DNA of 64,000 nt, from contig JABSSW010000024.1 of the NCBI GenBank assembly GCA_018902385.1, forward strand, positions 248,001 to 312,000, written 5' to 3'. The number at the start of each line of letters is the position of its first letter. The first letter of the stretch is position 1. The position numbers were made by a program, and so were the translations under genes. Positions 38,040-48,108 of the stretch are shown piece by piece. This stretch comes from Physcia stellaris. Taxonomy: Eukaryota > Ascomycota > Lecanoromycetes > Caliciales > Physciaceae. The notes under the pieces were generated by a model. The model was not told where the DNA came from, ran no database searches, and saw only the letters and a list, made by a program, of their open reading frames with translations.

Positions 38040-40380
38040 ACAACTGTTGACGAAGAACAGAAAATAACTATTTTAATAATTCAAACATCATTTTCATCAA
38101 ATATCATTTTCATCAAACATCATTTTCATTTTCATTTCATTAATATCAATATTTTTTTTTCGCTGTTGAATTTTTCTTTCATCTTTTTTCATTTTTTTTC
38201 TTCTTTTTTTTCGCGTTTTTTTCAACTTTTCATTTGTATTTTTTTGCTCGCTGATTCTGCAATCATTTCTGAAATTAAAATTTTATAATTTTTAGTGCGC
38301 GAAAAGCAAAGCTTGACATTATTTTGATCAATAAAATCGTTGAATTTTTTGTTTTCGAATTGATTTATTAACATACATCGATTCGAAAATTTCGAAAATC
38401 GCATTTTTGATTTTTTAAATTTTCACATTTTTTTCGTTTTTATTGTCAGACATTTCATGAAACTTTTTCAGCATGCATCGATATTGCAAATCGTCGTTTC
38501 GTATTCTGAACATGCAAAACTGATTTGAAAAAAACGAAAACGAATTCATTTAATTTTCTTGTCGTTGAAATTTATTTCGATCAATGTTTTTCGTTTCGAT
38601 GTGACATTTTCATTTTGTTTGCAAAATTCACAATATTTTTTTTCGTTTATTTTTTTGATATGATGATTAAATTTCTTAAACATTTTTTTCGTGTACATGA
38701 TCATGTAATCGAAAATGTAAAAAAAATATTTTTTTAGCGAAGCAAATGAATTTCGTCGATCAACAAAATTTTCGAACATTTTGATTGCAATTGTGCGTTG
38801 AAATTCTATGTAAATTATACGAATTTTCGAATTCAAAAGCTTGTAAAATAAGTAAAAATTGATTACAAAAATCATTAAAATGTTGATTCATGATTTTCAT
38901 CAAAATTTTCGATTTTTGATAACAATAAAAAAGTAAACGATTTTCATTTGTGCATTGTTGTCGATATCACTCATGTGCTTGTTGTATTGTCGTATAAATT
39001 TTGAAAAAAAAAAATTTTCGAGATGTATATTTTTCGATGAAATGTTTTTTCGTTTTATCGAATTTTTGTAAAATTTCTCGTCGAAATCTTGAAAAATATG
39101 AATCGTAATGAAATACTGAATCGTGAAATTGTTTTGAAAAACAGCGCAAAACATTTGATTTTTCTGTGATCAACGTTTACATTTGATTTTCGAAAAATTT
39201 GTTGTTGTGAATATTAAAATTTCTCAATCAATTTTTTTCGTAAAAATGTTTCGAAACTTTAACAACGATGTTGAATAATCGTTTCGAATTTTGATCGTAT
39301 CGAATATATCGTGATCGCGTTTTTTCAATTCGATGATCAATTTGACGTTGTTGAAAAAATTGTTCAAAATCAAAACGTAATTTTCGACGTTTTGATAAGA
39401 AATATTTTCGATCAACTGAGTAATCACGCGAACAAAATTCGAAAATTGATTTTTTTTGAATACGAATATGTTCAAATTTTGATTAATTTTCAAATTTGCA
39501 ACGTCAAATTTCTTGAAAATGTAAAAAAATTCAACAAATAATTTCCATCTGCTATATCATAGTATTTGTAATTTTTTTTATTTGTTTTCACGTTCAATTT
39601 CATGATGTGTACATTACGAATTTTACATATATTCAACGTTTCGTCAACAGCAAATCAATTAAACGAAATTCAATATTTCAAATTAACGAAACGGAATCGT
39701 TGTAAAAAAAATCGAATTTTCGATATCATTCAGAATTTTTGTCGTCGATATTATCGTTTGAATTGTTGATTTTCAAACAACATTTAATATTTTCGAATCG
39801 ATTCAATGACATGACGTTTTTGACGATTTGTATAACAAATTGATCGTTATAAAAATTTCAATACGTTTCATGACGTTTACAATCGCAAAAATTCATAATT
39901 AACAAAATATCAATAAAAACGCACATTTTTTGTTCGTCGTTGACATTTTTTTAAAATCGTTGAATTTAATGTTCACGTAATTTTTGAATTTTCATTTTAC
40001 GTCGAATGATTGTATTGCGATTTGTATATTTGATCAACAATTCGATATTGATCATGTTAAAATAAAAATTGAACAATTCGTAAAAATCGTTTCGTATGAT
40101 TTCGAACACGAAATTAAATTTAACAAATTTTTTTGCGATTTGCAATGATATATAATTGTTTAAAAAAAAAAATAAATTATGCAAAATTTGACGCAAAATT
40201 TTTTCAAAATCGATTTTTTCTTTTTCAAATTTTTATTGAATTTTCGAATTTCGAAAAATTCATTGTTTTTTTTTCCGGAAATTTCGCGCTCGTCAATTTT
40301 CATTTTGATCAGATATATTAGCTGTTAAAATCACAAACTCGTCAAATATGCAAAAAATAAATAAATAAAATGTAATGTGC
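38040..40380. repeat. AT-rich island (mutated repeat DNA)
   Basis: Base composition changes sharply at both ends: inside, runs such as ATTTTCGA, TTTTTTTC and AAAATTTTCG dominate, and G and C are scarce apart from CG in TTCG contexts. This is the appearance of transposon DNA heavily mutated C-to-T (RIP-like). It contains the copia relic described separately. I found no long terminal repeats. Confidence 0.8.
38220..39500 (-). mobile_element. Decayed Ty1/copia-type gag-pol (relic)
   Basis: Degenerate minus-strand frames show weak copia hallmarks in the right order. At 39493–39224 is a gag-like segment (LIENISYQNVENYVLILNNF). Near 39150–39070 a zinc-knuckle-like stretch with its Cys/His and Gly partly replaced is followed by DEKFYKN. 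At about 38980, DNNAQMKIV stands where a protease D-S/T-G-A would be. At about 38650–38560, KKYCEFCKQNENVTSKRK resembles the C-x2-C of the gag-pre-integrase. At 38360–38250, FENKKFNDFIDQNNVKLCFS is followed by a degenerate S-E-M-I where integrases read NG-x2-ER. Reverse transcriptase and LTRs are not seen, so it is truncated or beyond recognition. The identification rests on motif order in mutated frames. Confidence 0.5.
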
Positions 40381-41636
40381 GAAAATATCGAGGTGAGAGG
40401 TGTGGGAAGGTCAGAAAAACAAACAAACAGTTTCACTTACGTGCCAAGCAATTAGCGCCGAACTAACGGCTTGGCGGTGATGGCTGCAGAGTCAGCGGGC
40501 AAAGAAATACCTCCCAGCTCTCCCCCTTTCTCTCCCTTCCTCATCCTCCCGTTCGTTCGAGTAATCAAAAACATCCATTCACGAAAAACACTGCATATAA
40601 TCAACTTTGAAGAAAGGCTTGAAGCGCTTGATTGAATGCTGCAGGCTAAGAAGTTAGGGGCGTGAATGATGGAAAGTGAGCTGGGGGAGTGGGGATTGGG
40701 GATTAGGGGTTGAAGATTGGGAGTGGGGAGTGGGGAGTGGGGAGTGGGGAGTGGGGAGTGGGGAGTGGGAGATTGGGGAGTGGGGGAGTGGGAATTGGGT
40801 TGGGAATTAGGGGGTTAGGGGAGTTTGGGGGATTGAGATTGAAGGCTTCGGGGGGATTGAGGAGGTTGGGAGGGGATCGGTGAGATTGAGAGGTTGAGAA
40901 GTGAGATTTTTGAACCAAATACCCTTCCATTCATGTAAAAGTAGATAACCCCGAACTCTCGTCAGCCGATTCCGAGGTCTTAGAATTGAGATTTTTCTTC
41001 CTTCCCCTCCTCAAAGCGACCGATCTCCGGAATCTTAGGAATGGAGGTTCAGGAGTGGAAGGGAGCTTTTCAGGAAGAAAATGCTACAGCATTAAGCTGA
41101 TCGCTCGAGCTGCAAGGGCTGGGTGGATGAGGGGGTTGAGACGATGATTTAAGTCTCTTGCCCATCGATGTGGTGTAAGGGAGACACTTTTTGCTGCACG
41201 GGAAAAGAGAAAGGGAGGAAGAAAGAAGAGGAAGCAAAAGGTTAAGAAAGAAAACAGAAAAAGCCGGGAAGACAGAATGTGAAGGAAACGCCGAAAAGAA
41301 AAAGAAAATGCGAAGAATGCTACCCGGGCCAATTTTGCTCCAAGCGGTTTATGATTGTAAAAAGAAAGAAGTAGAAGATGCTGCAGCTGAAAGAGATAAA
41401 GAGATGATGATGCGTGGGAGGATCGGAAATGGGAGGGGGGCTGACATCAACATGGTATCTGATTCCCATATCGCAATAATCGAAACAACAGTCTGCCTCA
41501 AGAGCGCCCATCCCCCCGACAAAATCAAGAAACAGCCGCACAAAAGCTAAATGCTGGCATAGTCTCCTTCCCCCGTTTGAACTTCTCCATCCATAATCTT
41601 TCCACCCTCCCCACCCCACCCCTCCCCCCCTCCTCT
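40381..41636. other. Flank of the AT-rich island with a G-rich minisatellite
   Basis: 1.26 kb without a supported gene. It contains the GGGGAGT array at 40719–40769 and purine-rich DNA at about 41200–41330. The 119-codon plus frame at 41191–41550 is antisense purine-rich sequence. Confidence 0.45.
40719..40769 (+). repeat. GGGGAGT minisatellite
   Basis: About seven perfect copies of the 7-bp unit GGGGAGT in a row, within a longer G-rich stretch (about 40680–40880). Runs of four G every seven bases could form a G-quadruplex. Confidence 0.9.
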
Positions 41637-42126
41637 CTAACAAGCACACCCACTCGGCAAGTCCCGACACGGACACGGATCCTTCCCCATCTGACTCCTC
41701 ACCACACACATCAGTATGAACGCCGCGAACACCGTCGCGATCGTGGCCCCAATGATGATCTTCGTTCTTTTCGAGAGACCGTCTATGCCGGCGCCGATAT
41801 CTGCTTGGCGTTTCTGGGTGCGTTTTGAGTTTTTTCTGGGATTGGATTTGGGGGATTGAGGGGGAGGTTGGTGTGGTGGTGGGGGAGGTTGTGGGAGAGA
41901 GATTGGGTGGTGCAGCGCCATCAGACCGGCTGATGGGGGTGTGCTGCTGCATATGTAGTTGCCATTGTCTGTGAATATGGTGATGGCTAGTCGAGTCGAG
42001 TTGCAGAACGGGATCAGCAGCCTCCGGTGTCCTGAGTACGAGCGCCGATGTCGGCGCTGCGATTATGAGTGAGAGCAAGGGCAGCAAGACTCCGAGAAGT
42101 ACTAGGAGGCGACGGCGCGGAGACAT
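41637..42126 (-). CDS. Small signal-peptide/transmembrane protein (model uncertain)
   Basis: The ATG at 42126 starts a clear signal peptide (RRRLLVLLGVLLPLLSLIIA, then APTSA). One frame over, a second segment holds dibasic sites and a membrane helix: KRTQKRQADIGAGIDGLSKR, then IIIGATIATVFAAFILMCVV and a Cys-rich end (DPCPCRDLPSGCAC). They join if a 91-bp intron (41926–41836, donor GTCTGA, pyrimidine-rich, acceptor TCCCAG) is removed, giving 132 residues. Otherwise a one-base difference in a C-rich run separates them. The layout (signal peptide, low complexity, dibasic sites, C-terminal helix) resembles the ends of the giant repeat protein at 31923–36741. I know no family. The unspliced 268-codon frame ends in unlikely sequence. 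Confidence 0.4.
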
Positions 42127-42737
42127 AGCGCTGTTTTGTATCGTTCGGTGGAGATTGAATTAATGTGTTCGCGGGGTTTGGAGGTGCGGCGAACACCCCT
42201 TGCAGCGAGAGGAATAAACAGTTGCCACGTGGGTAGATAGACCCTTGAACGGAGGGCGTGGATTGCAAGTAGCCGATAGCAGACACGTAGGAGGAAATTC
42301 AGATAGCAGAAAGCAGGAAATGGAGGTAGTAGAAATACAAAAGGAGACAGAGAGTAGCAAACAGCAAAACCTTCAATCAGTGTCGTACGTCCAGCGCTTG
42401 CTTTGCTACATTCTTCATGCCATATACCTTATATATACTCTTACCCCTCCTCGATCGGCTAAGGAATTCATAGTCGTAAGGTGACTGAGCCTTGATTGCT
42501 AGTCATGAAAGGTGAAACTCTCAGTCACGAAAGCCTGAATTAATAGGACCGGTCACAACATAAAGGGCTTTTGGTACTCACTCAAGCTTTGCATCTACGT
42601 TCCCGATGAACGAGTATCTTCCAACTTTTCTTTCTTTCCCGCTTCCTCTCACGCACCCCGTTTTCCTACGGCATCTTCCATGAAATTAGCATCATACCTC
42701 TAGTCTAGCTGTTGTCATTTCTTCGCCATCATTAAAC
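42127..42737. promoter_or_regulatory. Divergent upstream region
   Basis: 611 bp between the small membrane-protein gene and the second DUF6594 gene. No repeat or RNA gene is seen. Confidence 0.4.
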
Positions 42738-43817
42738 ATGCCATACGAACCGAAAGGATATCCCAGGCTCGCATCTTTGATGAGCCACGAGAAAGACGTA
42801 GCCATCTTTCGCCGCTTCGATGAATTGAATCTTCTCAGCCTTCTGGCGTTGCAGGCAGACATAATCGACTTGGAGAAGGACCTCCACCAGGAATGGCATA
42901 TCGAAGATATTTTAAGCCAGGAATCCAGGCAAGAACAGTCGGATCGTGTCCTCGACGTTGAAAACTTCAAGCAAGCTAGAGAGAGTAACAGCTTCCAATA
43001 TCAGAAAATTAATGTTCTTCGTCACAAATTGAAAGAATACAGTTAGTCATAGCTCATCCCCGTTGACCATTAACAATCAGAGCCTACTGACTGCTGTAGA
43101 TGAGTTGGCCCTTCAAGGTAAGGGAATGCCGGACCTAATCATGCATCATGCGGTCTCGAATCCACGCGAGTAACTTAACATTGAGTAGTATCACAACTCA
43201 ATGCGCTTGAGGACCCGATATCATCTCAGTTGGAGGCACTCAAAGATTGGTTGAGAGATCTCAACCGCAAACCTTTCTTGACTGGCTACGAAGCCGAGAC
43301 ATGGGTTGAGGACAGGACCAACCGGTACATGTGCCTCAAACCCCCGAGTGCCGAAAGCGATCCCTTTACGCGGTACACGTCCAACGTTCTTCTCGATCTC
43401 TACCATCATCTAGTCGGCCAGACTGTCGGTACTGGCCAAACCCTCGATACAGCCACAGGTCATACGTCCTATAGCAGCGCTTCTATTAGCAGGGTCAGCA
43501 ATATCATCACCATCATTCTTGCTTCTATCCTCCCTGTCCTTTCCATCTATGTATTGAATCAGCAGTCGACGGTCAACCAGCGAATCTGGGTCAGCGCTGC
43601 TTTCAGTGCAGCGTTCGCATTCACTATAGCGGTGTTTAGTTCGGCAAGAAGGGTCGACATCTTCTTAGCTACCGCGACGTGAGTGCTTTCTTGAGTAAAG
43701 GATTTGCGTCTAGGAACAAAAAACTTACAGGAAAGCAGGTTTTCCGTGGTGGAAGCCGTGTTCATTGGGGCTGCGATTCAAGGATCCACATCCGTCGCGG
43801 TCAATACAGGAACCTAG
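42738..43817 (+). CDS. DUF6594 membrane protein (second copy)
   Basis: 297 residues in four exons: 42738..43041, 43100..43117, 43189..43678, 43736..43817; the second exon is only 18 bp. The N-terminal family motif is GYPRLASLMSHEKDVAIFRR, then FDELNLLSLLALQADIIDLE. The exon junctions restore the conserved LKEYNELALQVSQLNALEDP. Three C-terminal helices follow: IITIILASILPVLSIYVLN, IWVSAAFSAAFAFTIAVFSS and, after ARRVDIFLATAT, RFSVVEAVFIGAAIQGS. This is the classic DUF6594 layout and is closer to the family norm than the copy at 6361–7353. Function is unknown. The gene is intact. The last acceptor (GGAAAG) was chosen over TTACAG because only it keeps the frame. Confidence 0.88.
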
Positions 43818-44679
43818 AACAACTTGTCCGTGCTCGCCACGGTTGAAGTGATCCTCCAGCGATATTGAGGGTTCTGTTCACCCTGCAACAACCACCAGTC
43901 ACCTACCATTCATACTCTGTTTCATTGACGAAAGAATAATACGGGCTATGAAACTGTTATATAGTTGTACTGAGAATTGAGTGGAAATAGAATGAATGAC
44001 TGACGGCACATATACGATTGGAAATTACCTGCTTCCATGGCACGCTAGGCTACTTAACCTGCCCCAGAAAACATGTCCATGCTCCCCTATGTGTAAGCAA
44101 ACAACCCGTCTCAGCTCCACTGCTACCCGTGGAAGAGAATTAGTAAATAGTAGAGGGCAAATGTTGGATTTTGGTCGATAAGGGTCTATATTGAGATACG
44201 TTCCTCAAGATTCCTCGACGCACATCTTGGATCATTTCTTTGAGCTTTAGCTAGCCTCATTGGAGCGACCCCTTTTCCGTAGCAGTGACTTAAGTGCCAG
44301 AAATGTTTTAAGAGGTAGATGATCACATCGGATGGCCTACTCAACGGTATTTGGTTTATATTTGTCGATACTCGAGTCTGCACCAAGGGACAGGCTTGAT
44401 TTTCTTTCGCTTTCGCTGATGGAAGCTATTGGGCCAGGATTCAACCGCAAGGCAATTTGAGAGGAAAACGCTGGGCTTTTTCTTGGGGCTTTTTCTTGAT
44501 ATTGCTATTTAGGGTTAACTTTTGCAATCTAGGGTTGAACGTCGTTATCAGATGAAAATTCCGTCCGGCAAATTAATGCTCTAGTGACTACCGAGACTAC
44601 CTTATTTGAACAGCATTGAGAGACGACCTTCCAATGATCTCCTGAAACGACTACAATCATTTTTTTCTTGTTTTTCAGC
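43818..44679. other. Intergenic, no gene seen
   Basis: 862 bp with only short frames lacking motifs. Confidence 0.45.
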
Positions 44680-45419
44680 ATGGCTCAAACGAAAGATGGC
44701 ACCGAGACAGCGGCTATAGCGGTAAGTTGGCGAGTCATTCCTCAATTGATAGAGAGGCTCAGACTGAGTACAAGTAGAAACAATAACCGCCTCCATTGAC
44801 CCGCATCCGAAACAATCAACGCCGTTCTCGAGCTCGCCGAAAAGAATACATTCAAGAGCTAGAGAAGCAGGTACAAGGGGTCGAGCGTGTCTGTGCTCAA
44901 GCTAGCATGGAGACGCAGGCTGCGGCTCAGAAAGTCGCCCGGGAGAACACGCAATTGCGCGCCTTTGCTAAGGTTGCATGGTATTACAACCCCCGGGGCC
45001 ACTCATGCCCACATAGAGTGAATGGAGGTGCAGGAGAGGTACTCTCAAGAACAAAGTCACAGCTCTGTACTTGAGGGAAAGACGAGAATTGTCCAGGCTG
45101 ATGTTGGAATGGCTACAAAGAGTGCAACACCAGTGTTACACTACTAGTCGACATCCTCGCAAATCCTGACACGTCTATTACACCAACCTCGTCTATGAAT
45201 TCTAATTCAAGGCCTCTATCATCATCAGGCCTTGCGTCGCCCCCTGTGGACATACAGCCATCAACGTCTCATCAGTCACCTCCTGGACCTAGACCTCTAG
45301 ACGTCCAACACATTGAGCATGGTGGACAAGTCCCAGCGGAGATTCAGGACGATGCCACATCTTGTGAGACTGCAGCTTGGATCATTGCGAATTCGCGTGG
45401 ACATGATGATGCAATATGA
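44680..45419 (+). pseudogene. bZIP transcription factor, inactivated
   Basis: Exon 1 (44680..44721, MAQTKDGTETAAIA) and a 56-bp GT–AG intron lead to exon 2 at 44778. Exon 2 reads KQ, TAA stop, then PPLTRIRNNQRRSRARRKEY and IQELEKQV: a fungal bZIP basic region with the start of its zipper. The stop stands where one codon precedes PPLTR. The zipper frame runs to about 44963. There a one-base shift in GCCTTTGC would continue LLRLHGITTPGATHAHIE and then meet TGA. The C-terminal part resumes at about 45130 (LLVDILANPDTSITPTSS) and ends DDATSCETAAWIIANSRG at 45419. So at least two stops and two shifts break the gene. It sits beside the terpenoid genes and may once have regulated them (inference). 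Confidence 0.7.
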
Positions 45420-45468
45420 CCTCCACCTCTTCATATGATGATTGATTTTCAGCAAAGCTATCATGATC

Positions 45469-47146
45469 TCACAGCCTGTTCACATCGAAGCTCTTTCTCA
45501 ACCTCTCACCATACTTCATCATCGCCCATGGAACCGGTATACACGCCACGGCAATGAATCCTAAAAGGCTATTGCCCCAGCCGAGTCCAAGTGATGCATA
45601 CATGCTCTGACCAGCCAAAGGTAAAAGGGCACCCATGATGCTTCTGACCACTGTGTTTGCTGCCAGGGCACTCGCTGCATAAATGGTGAATGCATCAACA
45701 AGGTAACTCGTTACACACATAAAGACGGCAATATTACCGATACCAACCAAGGCTGTACCGATGATAGGGACGATCCAGTGCGTCTTGTACTGAGCTGACC
45801 ACCCATAGAGGAAAAGACCTGCTGGGATGAAGAACGCACCCACCACAAGAGGTGGGAGACGGTACTCAGGTTCCATGACTCCCGACGGTGACTCGGGTGT
45901 TGGTTTTGATTTGGCTTTGAGGATACGGTCGGAAACGGCGCCGATGACGAAGAGCCCTAGCAATGAACCCACACCAACACCAAGATATGAGAGGCCAACG
46001 GACTTTGTTGGGAACGCGTATTGTTCTTCAAAGACGAATGTGAAGGTCGCAAACATAAGATATTGATATCCATACACGACACCGACGTAGATTGAGCAGG
46101 CGAAGACGATGGGTGAGAAGATGAGAATCTTGGTTGGTCGAACAATAGCTCGAAGGAACAGCTGTTGCACGGTCAGACCACTGTCCCGCTTCGAACGCAG
46201 ATCGGTGTTTCCGGTTTCTTTATTGAGACGTAAGGTTTTGCGCTTGAGGAGCACAGTCGTGTAGGTCTCGCGTAGGAGGAGAACAGAGATGATGGTGAAG
46301 AATCCGCCGACTATTGTAAGAACCCAAAAGACCCATCTCCAGCCGCGAGCGGCTACGAGGTATCCTCCAGCTACAGGTCCAATGACCGGTCCAAGTAAAG
46401 GTCCGAGGGCATAGATCGCAATTACACCTCCTCGTTTCTCTTGTACGATAAGATCTGCAATGGTACCGCCGCCTACGAGAAGAGCAGATCAGTATATCGA
46501 AGTCAACGGAGCAAGCAAGGGATAGAGAGAAATATAATGTACCATTCGTTACAGGCGCAGAACCAAAGCAACCTTGGAAAAACCGAAAGGTGATGAGCAT
46601 GCCGAGATCTGTACTGACCGCACAGGCAACAGAGAATATAATAAATCCGATGTTACAAATGTGATAAATAATCGCTCTGCCATACAGCTCTGATGCCGGA
46701 GCCAGTATCAGAGGCCCGATTGCGAATCCAAGGACGTACACGGAAACCACGAACCCAGCCAACAACGTGTTCGTGCTGTGGAATTCGGCCATGATTTCAG
46801 GGACACCAGGCGCGAACATGGAAGAGGCCAGCGGTGTGACAAAGGTCAGTGCGCTGACTATACCGACATTGATTGTTTTTACGCCGGCACTAAAATTCAT
46901 TGGATTTGCTGGGTCATCGGGGCCGTCCCAGTCTACTGTGTTTGGGTCGACAACTGGGGCTTTCTCAACCTCTGCTGATGTATCGACGAGCGCGGCATCT
47001 TGGTTTCCGCCGTCTGTGATGGAGTTGTCGACAGATAGATCTGAACTTGTTGCCTTGCCGCTATCTGTAGATGTCTGGACAGGCATGGAATCTCGTTTTT
47101 CTACATCTGTGGGCTCCAGCACAGGCGGGGCCGAAGTCGTAACCAT
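45469..47146 (-). CDS. MFS drug/metabolite exporter (DHA1-like)
   Basis: 535 residues in two exons: 47146..46543 and 46472..45469 (70-bp intron). A long acidic cytoplasmic N-terminus (about 90 residues) precedes VDWDGPDDPANPMNFSAGVK, typical of fungal DHA1 multidrug transporters. Twelve hydrophobic segments can be traced, with the motif-A-like LAPASELYGR after helix 2, GGTIADL after helix 4 and RGWRWVFWVLTIVGG near helix 6. Motif C-like GPLLGPVIGPVAGGY lies in helix 5. It lies next to the chimeric terpene synthase and is a candidate exporter of its product (inference). It is intact, so the locus keeps its exporter although the adjacent bZIP is dead. Confidence 0.9.
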
Positions 47147-48108
47147 GCTGCTGGCGGTGCCTAGTTTGACGAAAGAGGTTTCTTGCTAACCTTATCTGCC
47201 CTTGATATTAGAAACAGTGTATCTCACAGTCCTGGGCAGGTGGACGTTCGATGACTTATTCGGTAACGATTCAAGGAGGGAGAGGCTGGATGAAGTTTGG
47301 ATTCCGCTTAAAAGAATCAACGGGTAGCTGCGCTCGTTTTGCCTTGTCTCATCTGCATGTCAGCACGGAGGTAGGCCTATGTCCGCTAATAAGGCCGTGT
47401 TTGGGCACATTCTTATCATACTCGGAACACGGAAGACCTTGCGAGGGGTTATGCTTACAGATAGTACCACAATGCAGATCGCTACACCGATCAGTCGAAA
47501 CTCGAAGGTGGTGGGTAGTACGAGCGAGTACGAGGTACTTTTCGAAGCTGTCAAACGGCGCTAGGCCCTATCGGCACCGGAAACGCCAAGATCCGATGGA
47601 ATGGGAAATAATAATCATGGGAAAGTGCATCTTATTTATGTACATGTCCGGAATCACACGTCAAATCGCGCTTCTATCTTTGATTACATACGAGACTACA
47701 CATCACCTCTATCATCACTACGCGCGATTAGACATCAAAGACGGGCTTTATTGGAGATGTCATATATCGGCAGACCTAATTTGGTACTCCGGAAGTGATC
47801 CTCACTTCCCGTCCACCTCTATGTCCTGTATCATCGGGTGCACGGCTATCTGAGAGCGGTGGGGTAAACAACTTACCCAGCAAAAGTCCTGACTCCTGGA
47901 TCTGCTTTGGTTGACGAGAAGGAAATAAGGTGCAGCCTTGCGGGTTTGAAGGAACCCGAGAGGCTAGAGCTGCCCATCAACACGAACCTCGACCATCATG
48001 GAGAAAATCAAATCTTAATTGTGTCCATGCAAGTAGCATCTCATCAATAATCGTTACTGCATTGCCCGAATCACGGGCCATCCAACACACCCAAGCGAGG
48101 ATTGGCAT
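47147..48108. other. Upstream of the MFS gene, downstream of the terpene synthase
   Basis: 962 bp. A 200-codon plus-strand frame (47251–47853) has no motif or plausible composition, and I treat it as chance. No clear regulator site can be named. Confidence 0.4.

Noticed and set aside
41320-42126. 268-codon unspliced reading of the small membrane-protein gene
   Set aside because: After about residue 130 the composition becomes unlikely, while the other frame holds a clear membrane helix and Cys-rich end.
47251-47853. 200-codon plus-strand frame
   Set aside because: No signal, domain or splice partner; its composition looks like translated intergenic DNA, and it lies between two well-defined minus-strand genes.
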